Shown here piece by piece: positions 12,681 through 19,701 of a DNA stretch of 27,071 nt (its first letter is position 1; each line of letters begins with the position of its first letter). The DNA is from a virus. The notes below the pieces were generated by a model. It was not told the DNA's origin. It saw nothing but the letters and a program-made list of their open reading frames with translations, and searched no databases. Made by a program: the position numbers and the translations under genes. The stretch is taken from IMG/VR virus record IMGVR_UViG_3300046007_009718, positions 1-27,071 of that record; one strand, 5' to 3'.

Positions 12681-12803
12681 AAAGTTCTGCGCGGCGGCTC
12701 TTGGGTCAACCATCCCCGGTTCTGCCGCTCGGCCTACCGCTACAGGGACCTCCCGGACTTCTGCGACTGCCTCGGGGGTTTCCGCGTCTGCTTGACCAGC
12801 AAC
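12681..12803 (+). repeat. Third, diverged variable-region-like unit
   Basis: Aligned with copies 1 and 2, this unit shares its ends (AAAGT, CGCGGCGG, TGCCGCTCGGCCT, GGTTTCCGCGTCTGC) but differs at many internal codons. It encodes KVLRGGSWVNHPRFCRSA, then YRYRDLPDFCDCLGGFRVC, close to the usual FGE-type C-terminus. It lies after the stop of the current FGE reading frame and in a different phase. No stop separates it from the gene at 12831. Confidence 0.75.
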
Positions 12804-12830
12804 CCCGCCCCTGCCGCATCAAAGGAGGCC

Positions 12831-13193
12831 ATGGCAGACGCGAGGGAGGAGTCGCAAGCCGCTGCCTGGGATGGCATGAAACCCGAGCAGGTGTTGCCGG
12901 CTGTCGAGTCGCTGGCCGCCGCGATCGAGCCCACCCCCTCCGCGCCAGCCCTGCCTCCAGCCACCGCCTATGACTGCGGTGCTTACGTGGTGATCCAGGC
13001 CACCAGTCTTGAACCAAAGAGATGGGCGGTTCGGGATGGCAGCCTCTGCCTCAACTTCAGCGGGGAATGGGAGCCTGAGCCTCATCCGTCTAACCGCTCC
13101 GCCGACTTCCTGGCCCGCACCCGCTGGCCCTCGGCCGAGGCCGCTTGGGCTGCGCTGCTGGCCCACCGCGCCGCCAAGGGAGTGCAATCATGA
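12831..13193 (+). CDS. Protein of unknown function, possible C-terminal extension of unit 3
   Basis: A 120-residue protein from the ATG at 12831, which has a strong Shine-Dalgarno (AAAGGAGG at 12821-12828). The same frame continues upstream through the third variable unit without a stop, so a loss of one 127-bp copy would fuse it to the FGE protein. It begins MADAREESQAAAWDGMKPEQ. The N-terminal part is Ala/Pro-rich. The second half (YVVIQATSLEPKRWAVRDGS, ARTRWPSAEAAWAALLAHRA) looks folded. No family is recognised. It overlaps the next gene by ATGA. Confidence 0.6.
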   Translation: MADAREESQAAAWDGMKPEQVLPAVESLAAAIEPTPSAPALPPATAYDCGAYVVIQATSLEPKRWAVRDGSLCLNFSGEWEPEPHPSNRSADFLARTRWPSAEAAWAALLAHRAAKGVQS

Positions 13194-13660
13194 GCCGTCT
13201 CTACGAAGGCGACGACGACTGGGAGCCGTGGATGGATGGCCAGTGGGCTGGCGCCCTTCGCTCCGCCATCCGGGGCCGCCGGGGCCAGCAGTTCTTGCGG
13301 GATCTGGTCAACGCTTTGGATGCCTTGCCAGAACCTGAGCTGTCGGCTGGTGCACTGGAGGACGAGGAGACGGGCTGCTGCTGTGCGTTTGGCGCAGTGC
13401 GGCGGTTCCGGGGGGCAGAGAGCGTTCCTCTCTACTTCCACCCTATGGAGGAGGATGTGACTCCTGATCACTTGACAGAACCGTTTGACGTTTCGCGGGC
13501 GTTGGCTTGGGAAGTTGTCGAAGCCAACGAAGGGTGGTGCAAAAGCAACTCACCCGAAACGCGGCGTCAGCGGTTCAAGGAGGTGCGGCGCTGGGCCGTT
13601 GGTGCCCTGTTGTCGCCCCCGATCGAGGGGAGCCCTGCCCCGATCGAGGGGAGCTGCTGA
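13190..13660 (+). CDS. Conserved-looking phage protein of unknown function
   Basis: A 156-residue protein, ATGA-coupled to the preceding gene. YEGDDDWEPWMDGQWAGALR then SAIRGRRGQQFLRDLVNALD (about 5-44) recalls a small hypothetical phage protein family seen in many siphophages (from memory). Two CysCys-rich and acidic stretches follow. The last residues (PPIEGSPAPIEGSC) come from 21-bp direct repeats that run past the stop. It is the last rightward gene before the convergent late region. Confidence 0.6.
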   Translation: MSRLYEGDDDWEPWMDGQWAGALRSAIRGRRGQQFLRDLVNALDALPEPELSAGALEDEETGCCCAFGAVRRFRGAESVPLYFHPMEEDVTPDHLTEPFDVSRALAWEVVEANEGWCKSNSPETRRQRFKEVRRWAVGALLSPPIEGSPAPIEGSC

Positions 13661-13674
13661 CGGATCGAGGGGAG
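13621..13674 (+). repeat. Three 21-bp-spaced GATCGAGGGGAG repeats over a stop codon
   Basis: GATCGAGGGGAG occurs at 13621-13632, 13642-13653 and 13663-13674, exactly 21 bp apart (two turns of the helix). The stop codon at 13658-13660 is inside the array. The site lies between convergent gene blocks. It may bind a protein or simply be a slippage product. Confidence 0.6.
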
Positions 13675-13693
13675 TCCCTCCACCCCATCAGCC

Positions 13694-13900
13694 CTACTCA
13701 GCCCCGGCATCACCAAACCTGGCCAGAGCCGTAGAAAGCGCACCAGCGGCGGCCAGGGCCACCTTGCCGCCTTGGTCCCACTGCTCCCGACAATCTGGCC
13801 GCTGGCGCAGCTCGCAACTGAACCCCACGGCAAGGCCGGTTCCAGCGGCCATGAGGCAGCAGCCAACAAACCCACGTTGCAGTAGTTGGCGGCAGTTCAT
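13694..13900 (-). CDS. Small membrane protein, possible lysis accessory
   Basis: A 68-residue protein, ATGA-coupled to the upstream minus-strand gene. MNCRQLLQRGFVGCCLMAAG then TGLAVGFSC form one hydrophobic segment (about 8-28); a second, weaker one is at 46-61 (ALAAAGALSTALARFG). The Cys residues and position at the end of the late operon, next to another membrane protein, fit a lysis or spanin-like accessory, but no lipobox of standard form is visible. Confidence 0.5.
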   Translation of the reverse strand: MNCRQLLQRGFVGCCLMAAGTGLAVGFSCELRQRPDCREQWDQGGKVALAAAGALSTALARFGDAGAE

Positions 13901-14211
13901 CGAGACAGCTTCCTTTGTATTTCTAAAATTGCAAGATCCTGTCTTAAATCTGTTTCAATGTTTTTTTGCTGTAGCTGGCTTTGCGTCTCGTTAACGTCCT
14001 CTCCTTTCTGCACTTTTTTTTCAAGCTCGTTAAACATAAGCTCCATCCTAATCTGGCCATCTCTCAATGAAACTATTACGCCTGTTATTCCAATAAGAAT
14101 AAAAAGACTAAATCCGCTGCAGAGAGTGCCAACCCATCGCAGGTATCCGGTTAGCCGCTCGTCCTGAAGCGGCCGCTTGATAGGTGCTGGCTGTTGCCCC
14201 CAAAATCCCAC
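13897..14211 (-). CDS. Membrane protein with C-terminal coiled coil, GTG start
   Basis: A 104-residue protein from a GTG at 14211, with AGGTGA 7 bases upstream. Residues about 25-49 (LRWVGTLCSGFSLFILIGIT GVIVS) form a transmembrane segment. The rest is helical and charged (ELEKKVQKGEDVNETQSQLQ). One TM plus a coiled coil is the layout of i-spanin or related lysis proteins, but no holin or endolysin gene is visible nearby. The gene is lower in GC than its neighbours. Confidence 0.55.
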   Translation of the reverse strand: MGFWGQQPAPIKRPLQDERLTGYLRWVGTLCSGFSLFILIGITGVIVSLRDGQIRMELMFNELEKKVQKGEDVNETQSQLQQKNIETDLRQDLAILEIQRKLSR

Positions 14212-14346
14212 GGTGGTTCACCTACTCGGATGGAGATGATGCGGGTCCGGCGTTGAAGGCGGCCTGCGCTTCACGTTTGCGAACATGTTTCATGGTTGCT
14301 TAGGTATTGAAGCCGCAATGAAATTTCCAGGGGAATCGCGTTGTTG

Positions 14347-15177
14347 TCATGTCAAATTCAGCAATTGAAGAGCGTTAAAATAAGTTAGAACAATAGCTCT
14401 CAAGCCTGGCAGGCTTAAGCCTACTCCCGTGCCAATGGAGTAAAAAGTATGCGGCGCTGTACTAAAGAAAGTTGGCGAACCGTTAGCGTTTCTGCATAAT
14501 ACAAAATGCGAGAGATTTTCTCTTGTTGTGCTAGCGGCCGTTACTGTAGTATCGCTGCCTCCGCTGTTTATTGTATAGTTTGCAGAGTTGTTTCTTGCGG
14601 TTGCAAAGAAACCCGCTCCAGCCGCATGAGCCGCGGCCGCCGTGGTCCGATTTCGCACAAACCCGTTTGCCATCACTGTTCCATTTGTCACAATCACCCC
14701 CATTGCTGGCACCCCACTTGACGTATGCGTAGCCAGGTGTACATCGTTAAGCCCCATCGCCGAATCATTCAGGTTTGTGTTGATATAGCCTGCTCCGCCG
14801 CCAGAAGTGCCCGTTTTGCGGTTATACGTGAAACTAGCCAAAGTGCCAGCCCTGACGGGGGTTGGCATTGTTGGCAGCAAAGGTACAATCGTGGTCATTG
14901 TTCTAGGGCCAGCCAAAAGAGCTGCTGACTGCATTTTTTGCAGATATGCCCCTGCCTTTAGACTCACAAACAAATCATTTATGATTTTTTTCAAATCCTC
15001 CTCTATGTCTTGGCCGCTTGCAACTGCAAGACGGTCTATATAGTTTTGTGCGTCCGAATCATAATTAGACGTTTTGCGCCGTGGCACGATAATCACTGGC
15101 CGAACCTCCCGAGCCACTTTCCCGGCGGCTGGTGGGATCCATGGCGGGGGCAGTCGCAGGTCATTGCGCGATTCCAT
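14347..15177 (-). CDS. Tail-associated protein of unknown fold
   Basis: A 276-residue protein from the ATG at 15177 (MESRNDLRLPPPW), with GAGGG 8 bases upstream; a start at 15225 is also open. It overlaps the preceding gene by 17 bases. The N-terminus is Pro-rich, residues about 50-90 are helical, and the second half is Thr/Asn/Gly-rich (RNNSANYTINSGGSDTTV, STAPHTFYSIGTGVGLSL), typical of beta-structured phage fibre tips. A receptor-binding role is inference from position and composition. Confidence 0.5.
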   Translation of the reverse strand: MESRNDLRLPPPWIPPAAGKVAREVRPVIIVPRRKTSNYDSDAQNYIDRLAVASGQDIEEDLKKIINDLFVSLKAGAYLQKMQSAALLAGPRTMTTIVPLLPTMPTPVRAGTLASFTYNRKTGTSGGGAGYINTNLNDSAMGLNDVHLATHTSSGVPAMGVIVTNGTVMANGFVRNRTTAAAAHAAGAGFFATARNNSANYTINSGGSDTTVTAASTTRENLSHFVLCRNANGSPTFFSTAPHTFYSIGTGVGLSLPGLRAIVLTYFNALQLLNLT

Positions 15178-15802
15178 TGACCCAGCCCTCGGGAAACTGT
15201 TCTGTGGCCATTTGACTGACGACAAAATCTATCACGCCATCCGGGCCGGCCGCATCAATTTCGTCATAAAGCTGGCGCAATCTGGCGTCATTGTGAAATG
15301 ATGCCTGGATCAGTCTTTCATGCCGTGCAACTAGGTCCGTAAATTGCGGCAAGCGATTGTTTGCGGCAATCTGTTCTTTGGCGTAGGCCAGCTTTTCGGT
15401 ATATCCGTTTTCTTGTGGCCAAAGTTCTGAATTATAGCGGTCAGCATATCCTTTAGCAAGTGCCTTCAGTTCATCCACGTTGCGACGCTTGATTGTTTCG
15501 GTGTATTCATACGTTCCCTGCGGGTGGCCTACGGGTGCACCACCGACTTTTGGCTTCAGGCTCCAGCCGCTATTTTCGCTGTCAACAATGAACAGCTCGG
15601 AGTCGTATGGAGCCGAAACAAACGGCACCAGCTCGTAGTAGCTGTACGGCTGCGTGTGGGGCAAGCCATCACCATAAGGCCATTTGTCACCAGCCGGGTT
15701 TCTGATTGTTCCGTCAGCTTCTACTGCGACATATCGCTTTGTGCTGTCTCCCGAAGCCTCGTAGTATTCGACGCCGGTAACAGGGTTGACAATGGTGGAC
15801 AT
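15161..15802 (-). CDS. Tail fibre-associated protein of unknown function
   Basis: A 213-residue protein that begins MSTIVNPVTGVEYYEASGDS, starting 3 bases after the fibre gene stop. The first 90 residues are beta-rich and aromatic (HTQPYSYYELVPFVSAPYDS); the second half is helical (ELKALAKGYADRYNSELWPQ). Position directly after a large fibre gene suggests a fibre subunit or assembly protein. No catalytic residues stand out. Confidence 0.5.
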   Translation of the reverse strand: MSTIVNPVTGVEYYEASGDSTKRYVAVEADGTIRNPAGDKWPYGDGLPHTQPYSYYELVPFVSAPYDSELFIVDSENSGWSLKPKVGGAPVGHPQGTYEYTETIKRRNVDELKALAKGYADRYNSELWPQENGYTEKLAYAKEQIAANNRLPQFTDLVARHERLIQASFHNDARLRQLYDEIDAAGPDGVIDFVVSQMATEQFPEGWVNGIAQ

Positions 15803-15804
15803 GG

Positions 15805-17334
15805 TCAGGAATAGCGAAGGATGAAAGTTAGAAAATGCCCGGATGATCCGGTGCCCACGGACATCAGATCAGCGCCAAGCCAATCTCCAGCAGAGCCAGA
15901 GATCTCGCCGCCGTTGATACTTGATGTTGCATCTACTGTGTGAACAGAAGTTGCAAGGGAGGCGATGCTGTTTGTGGTGGTCAAGATGTTTGTCTTGGTA
16001 CCAACAGACGTAGTGCCCGCGCCAGTGCGGATATATGGGCGAGCGTCGCTAGTGCTGGCGCTACCCATCGCGGTGGGGTGGCAATTCCACCAAAGGCCAA
16101 GCAGTGTGAATGGTCGATCTATCCGAGTCTCATTTTTGAAGTTGCCGGTCGTTATGCCTGTCTCGCCTATGTTTGACACAACCAGTTTAACAATCTCACC
16201 TGGCACCAGATTCCCGCCAATGAGCACCATTCCGCCAGCAGGAGTCACCTCCTCTACTGTTCCAACACCCGCCGAAATGCGCCCAGCGAGGCGGTTGGGA
16301 TTCATCGTCAGACCAGAGGAAGCTATGAGGCCTGTCAGCGCCCTGTCGGCAATGTTGCCGACTATTTTGTTAATTGCTTGAAGAATTGAATCCGTAGCTG
16401 CAACAGTGCCCGCCCCAGCAGCAAAGCCCGTCAACACCGAGCCAATCGCTCGCGCTGCTGTAAAGAACAGGTTGCCGCCTGTCTCTCCGAGATCCCCGGT
16501 CCCCAACGTGACAACCCCGGTCTGCCCGTTGATTGAACTGACAAGCGTGGGCCGCCCCGAGAGGTCGCCATAGGCCCCGGAGAACGCTGCCAGGGCCAGT
16601 GCAGGGCCGGGGCCGACGACGACCGTGCCGGTGATCGCGTGGACTCTCCCGACGACGGCCACCACCTGGACCAGGCCAGTCGTTGGACGGGTGGCCGTAA
16701 TGCCGCCCGCTGGGGCCACAAACAGCGGCGCTCCTGACGTGAAGCCCGCTGTGTTGACGCCAGCAATCACACCCGCCCCCACCAGGTGGCCATTCGCCGC
16801 ACTGCCGCTCGTGCCCAGGGCCGCCAGGGCTAGTCCCGCCGCAGGCATCAGGCCGGGGGTGTCGCCCTGGGCGGCAACCACCTCCAGGATGGTGGTATCG
16901 CCCTGGGAGCCAGTCACGCAGAGAGGGGTCAGGGCCGCCAGCGCGACACCCGAGACATTGCGACAGTGGCTGCCGACCGCCCCGGTCAGGTTGCCGTCAA
17001 ACTGGGCGGCTATGGCCGTGCCGGTGACCGTGAGGCCGGCGAACGTGGGCGAATCGTCTTCGCCAAGCTGCGCCACCCTGGATGCAGCCGCATCCCAGGC
17101 GATCTTGTCCGTCGCCGCCAGCAGGGTTTGGCCGGCGGGTAGCGCGTGTTCATGGTCGGCTCGACTAGCCTCCCCTGAGTCCCCCGGATTGGCCACGGTA
17201 GCCACTGGGAGCGGGTCTGCGTCACTGAGGTCCGCGCCGCCACCAGTGGATGTACCGGGAGGGCCTGGCGTTACCACGCGCACGACGGCAGGGCCTCCCG
17301 GCACCAAAACACGCACGACGACAGGGCAGCTCAT
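15805..17334 (-). CDS. Tail fibre protein
   Basis: A 509-residue protein, ATGA-coupled to the upstream gene. The N-terminus is Val/Pro/Gly-rich. DADPLPVATVANPGDSGEAS RADHEHALP (about 38-66) is a segment often seen in phage fibres. FSGAYGDLSGRPTLVSSING QTGVVTLGTGDLGET (about 250-285) is a typical fibre shaft motif. The C-terminal third is Thr/Ser/Gly-rich and may be the receptor-binding part. It would be trimeric at the tail tip. Confidence 0.7.
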   Translation of the reverse strand: MSCPVVVRVLVPGGPAVVRVVTPGPPGTSTGGGADLSDADPLPVATVANPGDSGEASRADHEHALPAGQTLLAATDKIAWDAAASRVAQLGEDDSPTFAGLTVTGTAIAAQFDGNLTGAVGSHCRNVSGVALAALTPLCVTGSQGDTTILEVVAAQGDTPGLMPAAGLALAALGTSGSAANGHLVGAGVIAGVNTAGFTSGAPLFVAPAGGITATRPTTGLVQVVAVVGRVHAITGTVVVGPGPALALAAFSGAYGDLSGRPTLVSSINGQTGVVTLGTGDLGETGGNLFFTAARAIGSVLTGFAAGAGTVAATDSILQAINKIVGNIADRALTGLIASSGLTMNPNRLAGRISAGVGTVEEVTPAGGMVLIGGNLVPGEIVKLVVSNIGETGITTGNFKNETRIDRPFTLLGLWWNCHPTAMGSASTSDARPYIRTGAGTTSVGTKTNILTTTNSIASLATSVHTVDATSSINGGEISGSAGDWLGADLMSVGTGSSGHFLTFILRYS

Positions 17335-17690
17335 GTATCTCTCCTGCTGGCACGCAAGGCCACGGTGAATGAGCCGGTGGCCAGGAAATTATCGTCAGCC
17401 AAGGCACTTCCTGGTGGAATCATCAGGCAATCGTACCGATATGACCCGCCAACCTTTAGCGTATTAACAATTGCCTCAGGAAGAATTAAGCGTACGGTTC
17501 CAAGTGTGGCATTAGCAACAACTGTGACCGGATATTTGACGCGGCCTTTATCATCGTAGACGGTGGCGTTTACGTCATATCCAGTGAATTGCCATGGCTC
17601 ATTGGTTGTTGCATTTGCGATTAACTCAAAAATCTTGAGCGCATCAATGCCCTGCTCTGCGTCCCATGTTTCGTTTTCGACCCAGGCCAT
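17331..17690 (-). CDS. Ig-like baseplate or fibre attachment protein
   Basis: A 119-residue protein from the ATG at 17690 with GAGGAG upstream. It is beta-rich: GYDVNATVYDDKGRVKYPVT, GTVRLILPEAIVNTL and SYRYDCLMIPPG look like the N-terminal Ig-like domain of baseplate upper (BppU-type) proteins. It lies immediately before the fibre gene, so it may join the fibre to the tail. The assignment is tentative. Confidence 0.5.
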   Translation of the reverse strand: MAWVENETWDAEQGIDALKIFELIANATTNEPWQFTGYDVNATVYDDKGRVKYPVTVVANATLGTVRLILPEAIVNTLKVGGSYRYDCLMIPPGSALADDNFLATGSFTVALRASRRDT

Positions 17691-17708
17691 CGGCCAATCT
17701 CCTCTGCT

Positions 17709-17966
17709 TCAGTTTTCCCGACCTGGCTTGGCCTCAGCACGGAGATCCGGCGCCCCCTCGTAGGCCTCGTTCACGGCTGGCGTGGCAGGGTCGTCCGCCT
17801 GGAAGGTGCCGCGACCGGTGTGGGCTCGGCGCCGGAGCCTGACTTGAGGCACCTTTGCTGTCGCCTGAGGCGCAGCCTCCTCGGGCTCCCGCTGACCGCT
17901 GATCAGGGCTTGCTGCTGCTCCGGCGTCATACCCGGCGAGAAGCTGTAAAGCGCAAGGTGGGCCAT
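17709..17966 (-). CDS. Small structural-region protein
   Basis: An 85-residue protein from the ATG at 17966. The start has no Shine-Dalgarno. The pattern RRRAHTGRGTFQADDPATPA VNEAYEG recalls short phage proteins found between capsid and connector genes ('G-x-F-x-A-D-D-P-x-T-P-x-x-N-E-A-[YW]'). Its Glu/Ala/Arg-rich N-terminal half is probably disordered. Its stop codon is the TGA of the recurrent GGGAAAACTGA motif. Confidence 0.5.
   Translation of the reverse strand: MAHLALYSFSPGMTPEQQQALISGQREPEEAAPQATAKVPQVRLRRRAHTGRGTFQADDPATPAVNEAYEGAPDLRAEAKPGREN
17710..17720 (-). promoter_or_regulatory. CGGGAAAACTG motif, copy 1 (variant)
   Basis: The minus strand reads TCGGGAAAACTGA, where the TGA is the stop of the 85-residue gene. 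It precedes the 119-residue Ig-like gene, whose GAGGAG ribosome binding site follows. Confidence 0.5.
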
Positions 17967-18025
17967 GGGTTGGGTTCTAATAGGAAAAGGGAGGCCTCGG
18001 CCTCCCCGTGGACACAGCAGGGCGA

Positions 18026-18511
18026 TCAGCCGCGCTGAATGTGGATCGTTGCACCGGTGGCGTTCGCAGGGGCGGCCAGGTTGCCGGCACCGCCAGCGCC
18101 AGCGACCAGTCGAAGGGCGACAACGCGAACATCTCCGGTAATGGAGGGAGAAGCCGCAGCTTTCACCAAGGCTTCAACCTGGGCACCGGAGAAGCCGACC
18201 TCGGTTTGATCGGTGCCACTGAACACGATGCTGCCGATCCTGGAATAACCGGACGGATTGGCATCGCCAACAGCACCGCCGGCAGCCACATGGGCCACCT
18301 CAATGTGATAACCACCAGCGGCATTGCTGAGGGCGCCCACGGCCACGATCTTGAAGAAGTCGCAGGTGTTAAGCTTGAACGGCAGGAGCCGGGCGGCCCC
18401 GGTGCGGGTTTCGGCCGCAACCCCCTCGCCAGCACGCACGGCGCCGAGGAGAACGGAATCGCGATCGATGAAATACGCCTTGCGGGCTGCAAGGCCAGTT
18501 GCCTTAGGCAT
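18026..18511 (-). CDS. Capsid accessory (decoration-like) protein
   Basis: A 161-residue protein, rich in Ala, Gly and Val and largely beta: MPKATGLAARKAYFIDRDSV, FKLNTCDFFKIVAVGALSNA and EVAHVAAGGAVGDAN. It directly follows the capsid gene in the transcript, where decoration or capsid-stabilising proteins usually lie. The start at 18511 has no Shine-Dalgarno but shares the TTTTGACCC sequence with the capsid start. The family is not recognised. Confidence 0.5.
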   Translation of the reverse strand: MPKATGLAARKAYFIDRDSVLLGAVRAGEGVAAETRTGAARLLPFKLNTCDFFKIVAVGALSNAAGGYHIEVAHVAAGGAVGDANPSGYSRIGSIVFSGTDQTEVGFSGAQVEALVKAAASPSITGDVRVVALRLVAGAGGAGNLAAPANATGATIHIQRG

Positions 18512-18547
18512 GGGTCAAAAGGGGAATGAAGGACGAAGGTAAACCAA

Positions 18548-19516
18548 TTAGGCAGTGATTGCAGTGTTGGTGATGTTGTAAAGACGGGCGGCGGCCCGCT
18601 TGTTCTCAATCACCATGGCGGCGTGCCAAGAGATCCGGGTGATCCGGGTTGGGGTGTTAGGGGACTCGCCCACGTCGTAAATGGTCAGGCCGGGCTGAAT
18701 TGAGCCATCAGCGGTCAGGGACGGACCCTGAACACCGGATACGAGCCCTTCGCCCATGGAGACGCAGTACACGCTGGTGGTATTAGAGCTGGAGCCCTCA
18801 TCAAAGCCCTGAATTGCGACGTTCTTGCTGTCTACGTCGGTGCGGATGATCTCCACGTCTCCGTAGAACATGACCGAACGGCCCAGTTCGTTGAGCCTGA
18901 AATCAACGGTGCCCGAAATACCAACGGCGCGAGAAGCGGCGTTAAACTTGAGGGCCATCTTCTTGCCCATTACCAGGCGCTTCATGCTGTTGGGGCCGTC
19001 CACAGCATCAATCAGGTCATCCAAAGCGGCAAAGCTCAAGCCAGCGCCGGTGGCGTGGTTGGCAATAGCCTGGGAGGATCCGACGGTGATCTTCTTGCGA
19101 AGGCCGTCCATTTCGCGGCCGTTGTTCTGGCTGGCGTCACCCTTCACGAAATCGCGCTCAATCCGCATGCGCAGGGCACGGGCCGAGGCTTCGATTTGGC
19201 GAGCGTGAGCATTAGCGCCGAATAGAGCGATTTTGCTGGAGTCCGTCTTGACGTCCTTGCCGTAAATCTTGAGGACCTCGGCTTCAGTGACGGTGCTGCC
19301 CTGGGTGTCGTCGTTGGCCTCATCAAACAGGCGAGGCTGCGAATCGGGCAGCTCGTCATCCATCGCGTAGACGTAGGCACCGCCCTGGGTGTCAACCCAG
19401 GGGATCACCGGGGCCAGTTCGCCGGTATTGAGGATGGCGCGAACGCCAAGCTCCAAGCCGGAGGCGTTGGCTTGGGTGCGGAGCGCAAACTGCTCCCAAA
19501 GAGTTGTGGATGCCAC
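18548..19516 (-). CDS. Major capsid protein
   Basis: A 322-residue protein from a GTG at 19516 (xASTTLWEQFALRTQANASG). RALRMRIERDFVKGDASQNN (about 115-134), LDDLIDAVDGPNSMKRLVMG (about 165-184), GDVEIIRTDV (about 220) and RITRISWHAAMVIENKRAAA RLYNI at the C-terminus match the HK97-fold major capsid pattern, where the C-terminal 'R-I-x-W-x-x-x-x-V-x-x-x-R-A-A-A-R-L' motif is typical. It is preceded by a scaffold-like gene. Length is normal for capsids without a fused scaffold. Confidence 0.75.
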   Translation of the reverse strand: MASTTLWEQFALRTQANASGLELGVRAILNTGELAPVIPWVDTQGGAYVYAMDDELPDSQPRLFDEANDDTQGSTVTEAEVLKIYGKDVKTDSSKIALFGANAHARQIEASARALRMRIERDFVKGDASQNNGREMDGLRKKITVGSSQAIANHATGAGLSFAALDDLIDAVDGPNSMKRLVMGKKMALKFNAASRAVGISGTVDFRLNELGRSVMFYGDVEIIRTDVDSKNVAIQGFDEGSSSNTTSVYCVSMGEGLVSGVQGPSLTADGSIQPGLTIYDVGESPNTPTRITRISWHAAMVIENKRAAARLYNITNTAITA

Positions 19517-19701
19517 GGGTCAAAAATGCGGAAGGGTTGAAGGAAGTTGCAGGTCCAGACAGGGGCAGGTCCTTGGCTTGGCATCGCGCCTTGCGTTGGT
19601 GGTCGTCCGCGCTGGTGATGGTCAGTGCCCTGGCATCGCGCCGGTGGCAAGTGATCTGCAGGCATCGCGCCATGGATCACTTGCAGTTTTCCCGGTCCGA
19701 C
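19517..19701 (-). promoter_or_regulatory. Capsid gene leader with repeats and stem-loop
   Basis: A 185-base gap in an otherwise compact operon. It contains GGCATCGCGCC three times on the plus strand (19580-19590, 19632-19642, 19661-19671). CAAGTGATC (19648-19656) and GATCACTTG (19675-19683) form a perfect 9-bp stem with one repeat copy in the loop. It may be a structured leader controlling capsid translation, or hold an unrecognised promoter. No gene fits here. Confidence 0.55.
19684..19695 (-). promoter_or_regulatory. CCGGGAAAACTG motif, copy 2
   Basis: Just after the scaffold stop and at the start of the capsid leader region. Confidence 0.55.

Noticed and set aside
13567-13875. Minus-strand open frame overlapping the last rightward gene
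   Set aside because: It overlaps the better-supported membrane protein at 13694-13900, and its C-terminal part comes from the antisense of the 21-bp repeats.
14212-14346. 23-codon minus-strand ORF starting ATG AAA CAT
   Set aside because: Very short, weak ribosome binding site, no coupling to a neighbour; possible but not supported.
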